A stretch of DNA of 64,000 nucleotides from Streptomyces zingiberis (GTDB taxonomy: Bacteria; Actinomycetota; Actinomycetes; Streptomycetales; Streptomycetaceae). The stretch lies in NCBI RefSeq assembly GCF_012034935.1, contig NZ_JAATEN010000003.1, positions 186,001 to 250,000 on the forward strand, given 5' to 3'. A program made the position numbers and the translations under genes. The notes beneath the pieces were generated by a model that was given only the letters and a program-made list of their open reading frames with translations, did not search any database and was not told the origin of the DNA. Below are positions 18,295-26,226 of the stretch, piece after piece (the first letter of the stretch is position 1; each line of letters opens with the position of its first letter).

Positions 18295-19218
18295 TCAGCC
18301 CGCCTCGGGGAGCTGCTCCCCCGCCCACTGCTCGAAGCCGGTCAGCGTGAGGCCGAGTGCCGCGGCGAATGCGGGCCGGGCCGGCTGGCCGATCACGTTC
18401 AGCCACGCGTGCGAGGCCCCCATGCCCGGCATCCCGGCGGCGAGGGCCTCCGCCTCCGTCATGTCCGGCGCGGTCAGGCTCGCGCCCAGGACGCGGGAGA
18501 GGATCTCGGCGATCCGCGTCATCGGCAGGAAGTCGCCTGCCAGTTCCAGTTCCACGCCGTGGAAGCGGTCCGGTTCGAGGACGGCCGCGGCCGCCGCCGT
18601 GCCGATGTCCTCCACCGCGATGAGGGAGAGCCGGGTCTCCGGCTTGACGACGCTCACCAGGCCGCCCTCGATGCCGCGGGGGAACAGGAACGCCATGGAG
18701 GGGAGGAAGTTCTCCATGAAGAAGGCCGGCTTGAGCAGCGTCCAGCGCGGGAAGCCGGCTTCGCGGAGCCGGTCCTGGATGGCGCTCTTGGCGCCGAGGG
18801 TCGGCTCCATCGAGGTCCAGCGCCCCTCCGCCCAGCCGGGGTCTTCCGTGTGCTGACCGGCGCCGGAGACGGACGTGTGCACGAATTGCGGCACCCCCGC
18901 GGCCCTCGCGGCCTCGATGAGGTTGACGCCCTGGACCACCTCCCCCTCGAAGTCGAAGCCGTCCCCGGTGAAGGCAGGCATCTGCACGGAGAAGACGGCA
19001 CGGGCGCCCTGGGCGGCCCGCTCCAGGGAGCCGCGGTCGCGGAGGTCACCGGTGACCAGTTCGGCGCCGAGCGCTTCGACCGCCCTGGCCCGTTCCGCTT
19101 TCGCGTCGCGGACCAGGGCGCGGACGGGGACACCCGCCGCGAGCAGCGCACGAGCGGTGGCACCGCCCTGCCTGCCGGTGGCGCCGGTGACGAGCACGGG
19201 GGTGGGGTCTGCGGACAT
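18295..19218 (-). CDS. NmrA-like NAD(P)-binding protein
   Basis: The 307-residue protein starts at ATG 19218 with GGAGG upstream. The N-terminal motif is VLVTGATGRQGGATARALL (NADP-type GATGxxG), followed by ALVRDAKAERARAVEALGAE, TGDLRDRGSLERAAQGARAVF and VHTSVSGAG. These define the NmrA/HSCARG subgroup of atypical SDRs, which sense redox cofactor or reduce quinones and lack the YxxxK pair. The gene is divergent from a TetR-like regulator, and its promoter spacer contains one of two matching operators. A stress-responsive reductase or sensor role is inferred. Confidence 0.85.
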   Translation of the reverse strand: MSADPTPVLVTGATGRQGGATARALLAAGVPVRALVRDAKAERARAVEALGAELVTGDLRDRGSLERAAQGARAVFSVQMPAFTGDGFDFEGEVVQGVNLIEAARAAGVPQFVHTSVSGAGQHTEDPGWAEGRWTSMEPTLGAKSAIQDRLREAGFPRWTLLKPAFFMENFLPSMAFLFPRGIEGGLVSVVKPETRLSLIAVEDIGTAAAAAVLEPDRFHGVELELAGDFLPMTRIAEILSRVLGASLTAPDMTEAEALAAGMPGMGASHAWLNVIGQPARPAFAAALGLTLTGFEQWAGEQLPEAG

Positions 19219-19352
19219 GGTGGATCCTCCAGGTGGACGGTCGGCACGGCGGAACGGCCGCAACAGCGGCAACGGCGCCGACAGCGACAGCGACAGCGGC
19301 CCGGCGTGAACGGCCTGGGCAGCCGAGAGCGCCAGGCCGGCCGGAGCGGCAT

Positions 19353-19373
19353 AAACGGCGGGGCCCGCCGTTT
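19353..19373. promoter_or_regulatory. Operator O1 of the NmrA/TetR pair
   Basis: AAACGGCGGG and CCCGCCGTTT flank one central G, a perfect 10-bp inverted repeat located just downstream of the minus-strand promoter. It shares the GGCGGG/CCCGCC core with O2. Confidence 0.6.
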
Positions 19374-19383
19374 TCTCTCCGCT

Positions 19384-19412
19384 ACGATATGGCGGGCCCC
19401 GCCACTTGACAA
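19384..19412 (-). promoter_or_regulatory. Promoter of the NmrA-like gene with operator O2 in its spacer
   Basis: On the minus strand TTGTCA (19412-19407) and TATCGT (19389-19384) are 17 bp apart. The perfect dyad TGGCGGG-C-CCCGCCA (19390-19404) fills the spacer, a classic position for repressor occlusion. Confidence 0.6.
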
Positions 19413-19512
19413 CCGCGCCGCCCCACCCGGCACCGCCGGGACCCGCACCGCCCGATCCGCACCTCTCAAGCCACACCCCGCACCGCACACCGCACACCCC
19501 GGAGGTGACGCC

Positions 19513-20154
19513 ATGCCGGAGCACCGGCGAGCAGACGCGCGGCGGAACTACGCGCGCATCCTCACCGTCGCCGAGGAGGAGGTCGCCGCGCACGGCGCCG
19601 ACGCCTCCCTGGAGCAGATCGCCCGCACGGCGGGGGTGGGCTCGGCCACCGTGCGCCGGCACTTCCCCACGCGCCGCGCGCTGCTGGAGGCCGTGTCCCG
19701 GAAGCGGATCGAGGCCCTGGCGGCCCGCGCCCACGAACTGACCGGCGCGGACGACAGCCGGGAAGCGCTGCTCACCTGGCTGAGCGAGGTGATCACCTAC
19801 TGCGCCTCCGCCCGCGGACTGGCGACGGCCCTCTCCTACGACGGAGACGCGGACCGAGACGGGCACGCAGGCCCGCACAGGGGCGGATACCCGGACGGGG
19901 GCCCGCACCAGGACGGGACCCAGCCCGACCTGGTGCACGGCAACTCCTGCTCGACGGCGCTCCAGGAGGCGGGAACCCCCTTGCTCCGCCGGGCCGCACA
20001 GGACGGCGCCGTGCCGCCGCACCTCACACTCGCCGACTTGATCACCCTGATCGTCGGCCTCTCCCTGGCCACGGAACACCGCCCCGACCCCTCGGCCGAA
20101 GCGGCTCGGATCTTCCGGCTGGCGGTCGCGGGCCTGAGCCCGCGAGGGGCCTGA
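19513..20154 (+). CDS. TetR-family regulator
   Basis: The 213-residue regulator has GGAGGTGACGCC before ATG 19513. The HTH is clear: ADASLEQIARTAGVGSATVRRHFPTRRALLEAV. The C-terminal part resembles the SbtR-type TetR domain, with a His/Gly/Asp-rich insert (DADRDGHAGPHRGGYPDGGP) in the middle that looks disordered. Divergent from the NmrA-like gene, it should bind the two GGCGGG/CCCGCC palindromes and repress that gene and itself. Confidence 0.85.
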   Translation: MPEHRRADARRNYARILTVAEEEVAAHGADASLEQIARTAGVGSATVRRHFPTRRALLEAVSRKRIEALAARAHELTGADDSREALLTWLSEVITYCASARGLATALSYDGDADRDGHAGPHRGGYPDGGPHQDGTQPDLVHGNSCSTALQEAGTPLLRRAAQDGAVPPHLTLADLITLIVGLSLATEHRPDPSAEAARIFRLAVAGLSPRGA

Positions 20155-20322
20155 CCGAGATACGCGCCGAAGGGGCACCGGGATGACCTTGAAGCCCTGA
20201 GCGCCCCGCCCGCGACCGACCCGTTCACCCCGGTGTCGGTGGTGCCGCCGGGCGCCGTCCGGGCCCGGGGCCGGGCTGTGACCTCGATCGAGCGGACCCC
20301 GCATCAGGGGGTTCAGCGGCGG

Positions 20323-20742
20323 TCAGCTTCCGCAGCAGGCCTGCGGCGCGGCCTCGGCGCTCTTGCCGAGGGTGTCGGCGTCGGCCTTGACGACGTAGAC
20401 CTCCCACGGCTCCTTGCCCGGGCCGTGGACCCAGACCTTGTCCTGGAGGGCGTAGCAGCAGGAGGTGTCGTTCTCCTCGAACGTCGCCAGGCCCGCCTCC
20501 TTCAGGCGTGTGGTCGCCGCGGTGACCTCCTCGGCGGAGGTGACCTCGACGCCGAGGTGGTCCAGACGGGTCTCCTCGCCCGGCCGGCCCTCGATGAGGA
20601 CCAGCTTGAGCGGGGGCTCGGCGATGGCGAAGTTGGCGTAGCCCTCGCGGCGCTTGGCGGGTTCGGTGTTGAACAGCTGGGAGTAGAAGGCGATCGAGCC
20701 CTCCAGATCGGAGACGCGCAGGGCGAGCTGGGCACGGGACAT
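20323..20742 (-). CDS. ArsI/CadI-type VOC (glyoxalase-fold) protein
   Basis: The 139-residue protein begins MSRAQLALRVSDLEGSIAFY with GGAGGAG upstream. It belongs to the vicinal-oxygen-chelate group that includes ArsI, the Fe(II) C-As lyase that cleaves methylarsenite-type compounds, and CadI. Family marks are the FYSQLFNTEPAK segment, the metal-ligand His in RLDHLGVEV, the Cys-Cys pair in ENDTSCCYALQDKVWVHGPG and the Glu in KEPWEVYVV. It ends in ACCGS, another vicinal Cys pair that can bind thiophilic metals. Divergence from an ArsR-type regulator supports a role in arsenical or metal response. ArsI versus CadI cannot be settled by eye. Confidence 0.8.
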   Translation of the reverse strand: MSRAQLALRVSDLEGSIAFYSQLFNTEPAKRREGYANFAIAEPPLKLVLIEGRPGEETRLDHLGVEVTSAEEVTAATTRLKEAGLATFEENDTSCCYALQDKVWVHGPGKEPWEVYVVKADADTLGKSAEAAPQACCGS

Positions 20743-20807
20743 GACGATCTCCTCCGTTGATTCGACGTTTATCTATGCAATGGACATTGGCATCTGGTTC
20801 GATGGAT

Positions 20808-20819
20808 GTCAATATTGAC
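20808..20819. promoter_or_regulatory. ArsR operator candidate
   Basis: GTCAATATTGAC is a perfect 12-bp palindrome ending 2 bp before the ArsR start codon, in an unusually AT-rich intergenic stretch. The position would block the leaderless arsR transcript and the divergent lyase gene. Confidence 0.55.
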
Positions 20820-20821
20820 GC

Positions 20822-21184
20822 ATGTCGAATCGCGTGGAGCTTCCCGTAGTGGACACCGTGGCGGTGCCGTGCTGCCCGCCGCTGACCGAGCGCCCCTTCA
20901 CCGCCGAGGAGGCCGAGACGGCAGCGCCGATGTTCAAGGCGCTGGGCGACCCGGTGCGGCTGCGGCTGTTCTCGGCGGTCGCCTCGCACGAGGGCGGGGA
21001 GGCGTGCGTGTGTGACATCTCCGAGGTGGGCGTGTCCCAGCCGACCGTCTCCCACCACCTGAAGAAGCTCAAGGAGGCCGGGCTGCTCACCTCCGAGCGG
21101 CGCGGCACCTGGGTGTACTACCGCGTCGAGCCGTCCGTCCTGGCCGCGATGGGCAAGCTGCTGGCCCCGCCCGCGGGAGCATGA
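20822..21184 (+). CDS. arsR: ArsR/SmtB-family metalloregulator
   Basis: The 120-residue winged-helix protein has the HTH segment VCDISEVGVSQPTVSHHLKK and the wing SERRGTWVYYRVEP. The thiolate motif CVCDIS in the sensing helix is the ArsR-type As(III)/Sb(III) site, and an additional Cys pair occurs near the N-terminus (VAVPCCPPL), which could provide a further ligand. The ATG immediately follows the palindrome, so a leaderless mRNA is likely. No arsenite pump or arsenate reductase is next to it; the only obvious partner is the divergent ArsI-like gene. Confidence 0.85.
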   Translation: MSNRVELPVVDTVAVPCCPPLTERPFTAEEAETAAPMFKALGDPVRLRLFSAVASHEGGEACVCDISEVGVSQPTVSHHLKKLKEAGLLTSERRGTWVYYRVEPSVLAAMGKLLAPPAGA

Positions 21185-21224
21185 GGGCCCCGGGCGCGCC
21201 GGAGCCGGCGGCAGGCGGCGGGCT

Positions 21225-21245
21225 GGTCCGCGCCGGCGGCGGACC
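21225..21245. terminator. Hairpin between arsR and the RidA gene
   Basis: GGTCCGC (21225-21231) pairs with GCGGACC (21239-21245); a second stem, GCCTGAC/GTCAGGC, follows at once. It separates convergent genes. Confidence 0.45.
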
Positions 21246-21426
21246 GGCCTGACAGGTCAGGCGGGGGGCCTGGGTGCGGGCGGCGAACGCCGCCGCCGCG
21301 CCGGGGCCGCGGGACGGCACGGACGCACCGGGGGGCGCGGGCGCGAGAGGTGCGCGCCCGCCTTCCGGCGCCCCCGCGCCCACCCCCGGCGGCCATGGGC
21401 CGGCCGCCGCGCGGTGGGCGGGTCGT

Positions 21427-21852
21427 TCAGCTGCCCGAGCCGACGATGGCGGTGACGCGGATCTCCACGCGCATGGCGGCGAGGCCGAGGACCGTGACGC
21501 CGGTCTCGGTCCAGATCGGCGCGCGGCCACCGAGGCGACGGCGGAACTGGTCGGCCATCACGGCGTTGTGGTCCTCCCCGATGACGTCATCCCCCGGCGC
21601 CACCTTGTGGTACGAGTTCACGTGGATGACGTCCTTCCAGGTCGCGCCGACCGTGGCGAGCGTGCGCTCCACGTTGTCGAAGGCGCGGATGATCTCCTCC
21701 TCCAGGGAGTCGGGGATGGCCAGGTCGTCGTCCACCCCGGCCTGGCCGGAGATCTCGACCCGGTCGCCGACGCGGACGGCCCCGCTGTAGCCGAGGGCCT
21801 CGTGCAACTTCTCGCCGTAGCCCGGAACGACGCCGAAGGTGACGGTGCTCAT
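21427..21852 (-). CDS. RidA-family protein
   Basis: The 141-residue protein starts at ATG 21852 (MSTVTFGVVPGYGEKLHEAL). RidA features are VRVGDRVEISGQAGVDDD, DNVERTLATVGATWKDVIHVNSY and the C-terminal AAMRVEIRVTAIVG; the Arg that binds the carboxylate in 2-iminobutanoate hydrolysing members appears to be in MRVEIRV. This subgroup carries inserts and may act on other imines. It is divergent from a MarR regulator, with repeats in between that probably form its operator. Confidence 0.8.
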   Translation of the reverse strand: MSTVTFGVVPGYGEKLHEALGYSGAVRVGDRVEISGQAGVDDDLAIPDSLEEEIIRAFDNVERTLATVGATWKDVIHVNSYHKVAPGDDVIGEDHNAVMADQFRRRLGGRAPIWTETGVTVLGLAAMRVEIRVTAIVGSGS

Positions 21853-21979
21853 GGTGTTCCCTCTCCCTGTGGACGGGGGCGCGTTCACCCCCTGATGAGT
21901 TCACGCGTAAAGTGAAACTAACGCCGATGACTTCAAGCGTCAAGTGATGACCGGCCTTGCCGGAGAGACGGGAGGATCC

Positions 21980-22489
21980 ATGGACAGCACGGGAGGGCCC
22001 ATGAACGGCACCGGCGCGCACGGTGACCAGGAGGAGCCGCGGTGGCTCGACGAGCAGGAGAAGGCGGCGTGGACCGGGCTGATCTCCCTCGTCCTGCTGC
22101 TGCCCGGCAAGCTGGAACCGCCGCTGCGCCAGGAGCACGGCCTCACCCTGTTCGAGTACCTCGTGCTCAGCCACCTCTCCGAGGCCCCGCGGCGCACGCT
22201 GCGGATGGGGGAGCTCGCCTTCCTCGCCAGCGGGTCGCTCTCCCGCCTGTCCAACGTCGTCAAGCGCTGTGAACAGCGGGGCTGGGTCCGGCGGATGCCC
22301 GACCCGGCCGACGGCCGTTACACCCTCGCCGAACTCACCGACGACGGCTTCGACGTCGTACACCAGGCGGCACCCACGCACCTGCGATCCCTGCGCCGCA
22401 CCGTCCTCGACGCGCTCAACACGACCGACCAGAAGGCCCTCGCCCGTATCGCGGAGAAACTCCGCATCGTCCCCGACGGCCTCGGCTGA
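21980..22489 (+). CDS. MarR-family regulator
   Basis: With GGGAGGATCC before ATG 21980 the protein has 169 residues; an upstream in-frame ATG (21944) has no site. The winged helix is typical: HGLTLFEYLVLSHLSEAPRR, MGELAFLASGSLSRLSNVVKRCEQRGWVRRMPDPADGRYTLAELTDDG. The intergenic region holds TTCAC-N7-GTGAA (21900-21916) and a degenerate second dyad (ACTTCAAGCGTCAAGT), suited to a MarR dimer. Repression of the divergent RidA gene is inferred. Confidence 0.85.
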   Translation: MDSTGGPMNGTGAHGDQEEPRWLDEQEKAAWTGLISLVLLLPGKLEPPLRQEHGLTLFEYLVLSHLSEAPRRTLRMGELAFLASGSLSRLSNVVKRCEQRGWVRRMPDPADGRYTLAELTDDGFDVVHQAAPTHLRSLRRTVLDALNTTDQKALARIAEKLRIVPDGLG

Positions 22490-22589
22490 CCGGTCCGCGG
22501 CCTCCCGCGCGGCGGCTCGCCGGCGCTCGCCGCGGGCGGCCCGGCCGAAGACGTTCTGCGCGCGGGTCCAGAACAAGGAGGCGGTCTCC

Positions 22590-22745
22590 TCCTTGCTCGC
22601 GGTAGCGGTCGGCCCATCGTTTCGCAGTGGTGGGGGAAACTTGGAAGCGTTCTGCCGCGCGGCGGAGTGGCCATCGGTCGTCGACGATGCACTGCGCCAA
22701 GCGCAGACGGCCGGTCCCGGTTGAGGGCGCGTTGCGGTGGACCAT
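22590..22745 (-). pseudogene. IS481-family transposase remnant (N-terminus)
   Basis: From ATG 22745 the frame reads MVHRNAPSTGTGRLRLAQC followed by WPLRRAAERFQVSPTTAKRW and ADRYREQGG, the N-terminal HTH of IS481-type transposases. After that the match stops and unrelated sequence follows; the DDE catalytic core is absent. It is a dead fragment left by an insertion or recombination event between the MarR gene and the epimerase gene. Confidence 0.75.
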
Positions 22746-22775
22746 GCGGGTCTTCCCGACTCGGAAGATGGCAAT

Positions 22776-22811
22776 GGCCGGGTGCACGAACCATGTCTCG
22801 TGCACCCGGCC
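22776..22811. terminator. 14-bp perfect hairpin
   Basis: GGCCGGGTGCACGA (22776-22789) pairs perfectly with TCGTGCACCCGGCC (22798-22811) around an 8-nt loop and is followed by TTTG on the plus strand. It lies just upstream of the IS481 remnant and downstream of the epimerase gene, so it may be the terminator of the latter. Confidence 0.65.
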
Positions 22812-22928
22812 TTTGTCTGGACGCCGCCACGTGGTGGGGTTCGGCAGCGGATTGCACGAGATCTGGGTGACTCGCGTGGAATGCGTGTGGTCATGGGCGG
22901 GTCACCAGACGTCTCGCGAGGGTCCGGG

Positions 22929-23834
22929 TCAGCCGGTGGGCTGTGCTGCCTTCCAGGCGCGGTAGTACCGGCCGGGGTCGTCGGTGAAGGAGGCATGGCG
23001 AGGACGCCAGCCAAGGAGGCGATGGGCCTTGGCGCTGGTGACGAGTTCGTCCTGGTCGGCGGCCATGTGCATCATGCCGCCCGCCTCGGCACTTTCCACG
23101 GTGATCTCGCCGGTGTAGCCGGCGGCGCGCACGGCGGTCTCCTGCATGTCCAGGGCGGTCAGGCGCTGGTCGTCGGCGATCACGAAGACCTCGCCGTCGA
23201 CGGAGGCGGGGTTGTGGAGGATGCGGAGGTAGGCGTCGGCGAGGTCGTCGACATGGACCCAGCTCCAGCGTTTGGCGGTGTCGCCGTAGAAGACGGGCTT
23301 GCCGGCTTCGGCGGCGGCGAACCACTGGCCCGTCATGGAGGTCGTGGCGGGGCCGCCGTACAGGAAGCCGGGACGGACCACGGTATGCGCGAGGCCGCTG
23401 GCGGCGAGCTCCTTCTCCAGGGCGAAGCGGAAGCCGATGGGACTGTCGGGGTTGCCGGGTGTGTTCTCGTCCATGAGAGGCAGACCGGTGCGGCCGTAGG
23501 AAGAGATGCCGGTGGTGAACACCAGGTGGCGGCGGCGCCCGTCGCGCTCCTGGGCTGCGGCGAGTTCGGCGAACAGGCGCTGGTCGGCGCCTATCGGGTC
23601 GCTCATGTCCATCAGGAGGTGCACGACCGCGTCCGTGCCGTCCAGGTGACTGCGCCAGGTGCCGGGGTTGGAGAAGTCGCCCTGTACGGGGGTGACTTCG
23701 TTCAGGACGAGGTCACCGGCGGCCTGGGTGGTGGTATCGCGGGCCAGGCCCAGGACGGTGTGCCCGGCGCGGGCCAGGGCGGCGGAGACGCGGCGGCCGG
23801 CGTAGCCGGTGGCTCCGATGACGAGGATCTGCAT
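22929..23834 (-). CDS. NAD-dependent epimerase/dehydratase-like protein
   Basis: The 301-residue protein starts MQILVIGATGYAGRRVSAAL with the GATGxxG nucleotide motif. Further landmarks are VQGDFSNPGTW, FTTGISSYGRTG, HTVVRPGFLYGGPA and a C-terminal WSWVHVDDLADAYLRIL, as in extended SDR nucleotide-sugar-type epimerases. The catalytic YxxxK is not in its canonical form, so the reaction is unclear. It lies 43 bp behind the hydrolase gene on the same strand, and both may be one operon controlled by the MarR regulator at 24823. Confidence 0.8.
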   Translation of the reverse strand: MQILVIGATGYAGRRVSAALARAGHTVLGLARDTTTQAAGDLVLNEVTPVQGDFSNPGTWRSHLDGTDAVVHLLMDMSDPIGADQRLFAELAAAQERDGRRRHLVFTTGISSYGRTGLPLMDENTPGNPDSPIGFRFALEKELAASGLAHTVVRPGFLYGGPATTSMTGQWFAAAEAGKPVFYGDTAKRWSWVHVDDLADAYLRILHNPASVDGEVFVIADDQRLTALDMQETAVRAAGYTGEITVESAEAGGMMHMAADQDELVTSAKAHRLLGWRPRHASFTDDPGRYYRAWKAAQPTG

Positions 23835-23877
23835 GAGGTGGTACTCCGATGTCGGTGTGGTCCGCGGTGGCTGAGCG

Positions 23878-24747
23878 TCAGGCGGCGGGAGAGGGGGTGA
23901 AGAAGCGGGCGAGTCGCCCGGCTGTCCAAGCGGGGTTGTCGGCGGCGAAGGTGTGGGCGGCACCGGGCACGATGTCCTCGCGCACGTCGCGCGCGGCCTG
24001 GCGGGCACCGTCCAGGAGGATCTGCTGCGGCAGTCCGAACTCGCCGTTGAGGACCAGGACCGGCATCTGCACGGGGCCGGCGTTCCGGGCGGTGCGGCCG
24101 TCATCGGCCAGGGTGGCGTAGTGCTCGAACCCACCGCGCATCGCGTTGGGCGCACTGTAGGTGCGCAGCAGGTCGGTGCGGTCGGCTTCCGTGATCCCCC
24201 CGCGGCTCATCATCGACCAGAAGCCCGACAGGTACGCCTCCTCCTTGCCCGCGGTGAGCATCGCGGCCAGCTCGCTCTGGGCGTGGAAGCCGAAGTGCCA
24301 CGACCCTCCAGTGGCCGGGTTCATGTGCTCCTCCAGGCCGAAGCCGGGCAGGAACGCTTCGCTCAGTACCAGCCGGGACACCTCGTCGGGATATGCCTGC
24401 GCCCAGGCATGGGCGGTCATCGCGCCGACGTCCGTGCCGACCACGTACGCCTGGTCGCGGCCGACGTGGTGCAGGAGCTGGTGCAGGTCTTCGGCCTCGT
24501 CCCGCTTGCCCCAGCGGCCCGCCGGTATGGAGGAGTCGCCGGAACCGCGCAGGTCAGGCGCGATCACCGTGAAGCCGTGCTCGGCCAGCAGCGGCATCAC
24601 CGCGCGCCACTCGATCCAGCTGAACGGCCATCCGTGGAGCAGGACGATCGCGGGGCCGCTCCCTCCGATCACGCAGTGCAGCCGGACGTCGTTGACATCG
24701 GCGTACGAGTGGGCGAAACCCTCTGGCGCGGCAGCGGGGGACAGCAT
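23878..24747 (-). CDS. Epoxide hydrolase/dehalogenase-type alpha/beta hydrolase
   Basis: The 289-residue enzyme starts at ATG 24747 with GAGAGGTGG upstream. It has the oxyanion loop IVLLHGWPFSWIEW, the strand DLRGSGDSSIP, a nucleophile elbow VVGTDVGAMTAHAW with Asp as the nucleophile (G-x-D-x-G), and a C-terminal His in VPGAAHTFAADNP. Asp-nucleophile members are epoxide hydrolases, haloalkane or haloacetate dehalogenases. A cap domain (EAFLPGFGLEEHMNP...) separates the halves. A perfect 18-bp palindrome precedes the gene, shared with the divergent MarR gene. Confidence 0.85.
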   Translation of the reverse strand: MLSPAAAPEGFAHSYADVNDVRLHCVIGGSGPAIVLLHGWPFSWIEWRAVMPLLAEHGFTVIAPDLRGSGDSSIPAGRWGKRDEAEDLHQLLHHVGRDQAYVVGTDVGAMTAHAWAQAYPDEVSRLVLSEAFLPGFGLEEHMNPATGGSWHFGFHAQSELAAMLTAGKEEAYLSGFWSMMSRGGITEADRTDLLRTYSAPNAMRGGFEHYATLADDGRTARNAGPVQMPVLVLNGEFGLPQQILLDGARQAARDVREDIVPGAAHTFAADNPAWTAGRLARFFTPSPAA

Positions 24748-24766
24748 GCGACCACCTCTCTCATTT

Positions 24767-24784
24767 TGCTTGCTTAAGCAAGCA
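24767..24784. promoter_or_regulatory. MarR operator, perfect 18-bp palindrome
   Basis: TGCTTGCTTAAGCAAGCA is its own reverse complement. A further half-site TTGCTTGCTT follows at about 24793. It lies between the divergent hydrolase and MarR genes in AT-richer DNA. Confidence 0.7.
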
Positions 24785-24822
24785 TCTCCCTTGTTGCTTG
24801 CTTCGTCAAATACACTCGGCGG

Positions 24823-25293
24823 ATGGACGCCGACACCGCCCCGCTGACAGCAGATGAACTCCGCCTCTGGCAGAGCCTGGGCCGCCTGGTGCACGCCCTG
24901 CCGCGTGCGCTGGAGGAAGACATGTCCCGCACGGGCGTCACCATGACCGAGTTCGCCGCGCTGCTGCTTCTCAGCGAGGCCCCCGAGCACCGCATGCGCA
25001 TGTCCGCCCTCGCCGACGCGGCCGGGCTCACCCCCTCCCGGATCACCCGGGTCGTCGACGGATTGGCCAAGCACGGACTCGCACGCAAAGAGCGTCACGG
25101 TCAGGACGGCCGCGGCAATGAGGCGATCCTCACCGAAGCCGGACTACGCACCATGCGTACGGCCCAGCCTGCACACCTGGCCAGCGCCCGCGGCCGCGTC
25201 CTCGACCACATTCCCCCAGACCTGGTTCCGTCCCTCGCCCAGATCCTCGCGACCCTCGCCGCAAGCCTGTCCCCGGAACACCGCGGCGCCTGA
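24823..25293 (+). CDS. MarR-family regulator
   Basis: The 156-residue regulator has the winged helix MTEFAALLLLSEAPEHRMRM followed by SALADAAGLTPSRITRVVDG and wing ARKERHGQDGRGNEAILTEAG. The TACACT hexamer at 24811-24816 is a possible -10 box 6 bp before the ATG, so a leaderless mRNA is likely. It probably represses the divergent hydrolase-epimerase pair through the palindrome at 24767. A (GGCCAC)n stretch (25306-25342) follows the stop. Confidence 0.85.
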   Translation: MDADTAPLTADELRLWQSLGRLVHALPRALEEDMSRTGVTMTEFAALLLLSEAPEHRMRMSALADAAGLTPSRITRVVDGLAKHGLARKERHGQDGRGNEAILTEAGLRTMRTAQPAHLASARGRVLDHIPPDLVPSLAQILATLAASLSPEHRGA

Positions 25294-25537
25294 GCCCTGC
25301 TCGCCACCGCCACCGCCACGGCCACGGCCACGGCCACGGCCACGAGCGACTTCACATCCCACAGCGCGGCGCGGCGCGCGCTGCCGCTCAGTTATCTCAG
25401 CGATCCGCCTGACCACCCGGCTTTTGAGAACCTGGGTCAAGCCTCGTCCCCGGCCCAGCTCCACGACGATCTTCTGCCGCTCTCCGATCTGAATGCTCCG
25501 TCACCAACTCTGTGGACAGACCACCTAGGCTTCCGCC

Positions 25538-26068
25538 GTGGACGACACCTCACCCGACATACGGATCAGGCCGGGCGGCCCGGCCGACGCACCGGCCATG
25601 CTGGACATGCTCGACTCGGCGATCGTCTGGATGAACGAGCGCGGCAACACGGAGCAGTGGGGCACGACACCCTATTCGCAGAAGCCGGGCGGGGTGGCGC
25701 GGGTCCAGCGGTACACGACCGAGCACGCCCCCTACATCGCGGAGCTGGGCGGAGCCCCTGCCGGAGCGCTGGTCCTGGGCTCCGGGCCCAGCTCGGAGGT
25801 GGCGATCGCACCCGCCGGGGAACCCGAGCGGTACGTCCGGCTGCTCGTCTCCGACCGGCGGCACGCCGGTCTGGGCATCGGAGCGGCACTGCTGGCCCAT
25901 GCCGTCGAGGAGACCCGGCGGGCCGGCGTGGACCTGCTGCGGGTCGACTGCTGGGCGGGCGGCGGAGGCGAACTGGTCGCGTTCTACGAACGCAACGGCT
26001 TCACCCCCGTCGACCGTTTCCTGCACGGGTCCTGGCCCGGGCAGGTGCTGGCACGGCGGGTCGGCTGA
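25538..26068 (+). CDS. GNAT-family N-acetyltransferase
   Basis: The 176-residue protein starts at GTG 25538; TAGGCT at 25526-25531 is a -10 box 6 bp before it, so the mRNA is likely leaderless. The GNAT acetyl-CoA loop is GLGIGAALLAHAVEETRRAG following RLLVSDRRHAG, and the C-terminal strand reads LLRVDCWAGGGGELVAFYERNGF. The NTEQWGTTPY stretch near residue 40 marks a common subfamily. Substrate is unknown; antibiotic or small-molecule acetylation is possible but not shown. Confidence 0.85.
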   Translation: MDDTSPDIRIRPGGPADAPAMLDMLDSAIVWMNERGNTEQWGTTPYSQKPGGVARVQRYTTEHAPYIAELGGAPAGALVLGSGPSSEVAIAPAGEPERYVRLLVSDRRHAGLGIGAALLAHAVEETRRAGVDLLRVDCWAGGGGELVAFYERNGFTPVDRFLHGSWPGQVLARRVG

Positions 26069-26226
26069 GGCCGACGGCTCCGGCCAGGCACCCGCGAGGC
26101 GGCCCACGGCCTGGGCCGGTGGCCGCGGGCCCGCATGCGCCGGGCGCTGTGACGCCACGGGGCGGTCAGGTGTTCGTCGGGCGGGCGGTCGGGCGGTCGG
26201 GCGGTCGGGCGGAGGAGAATCGGGCC

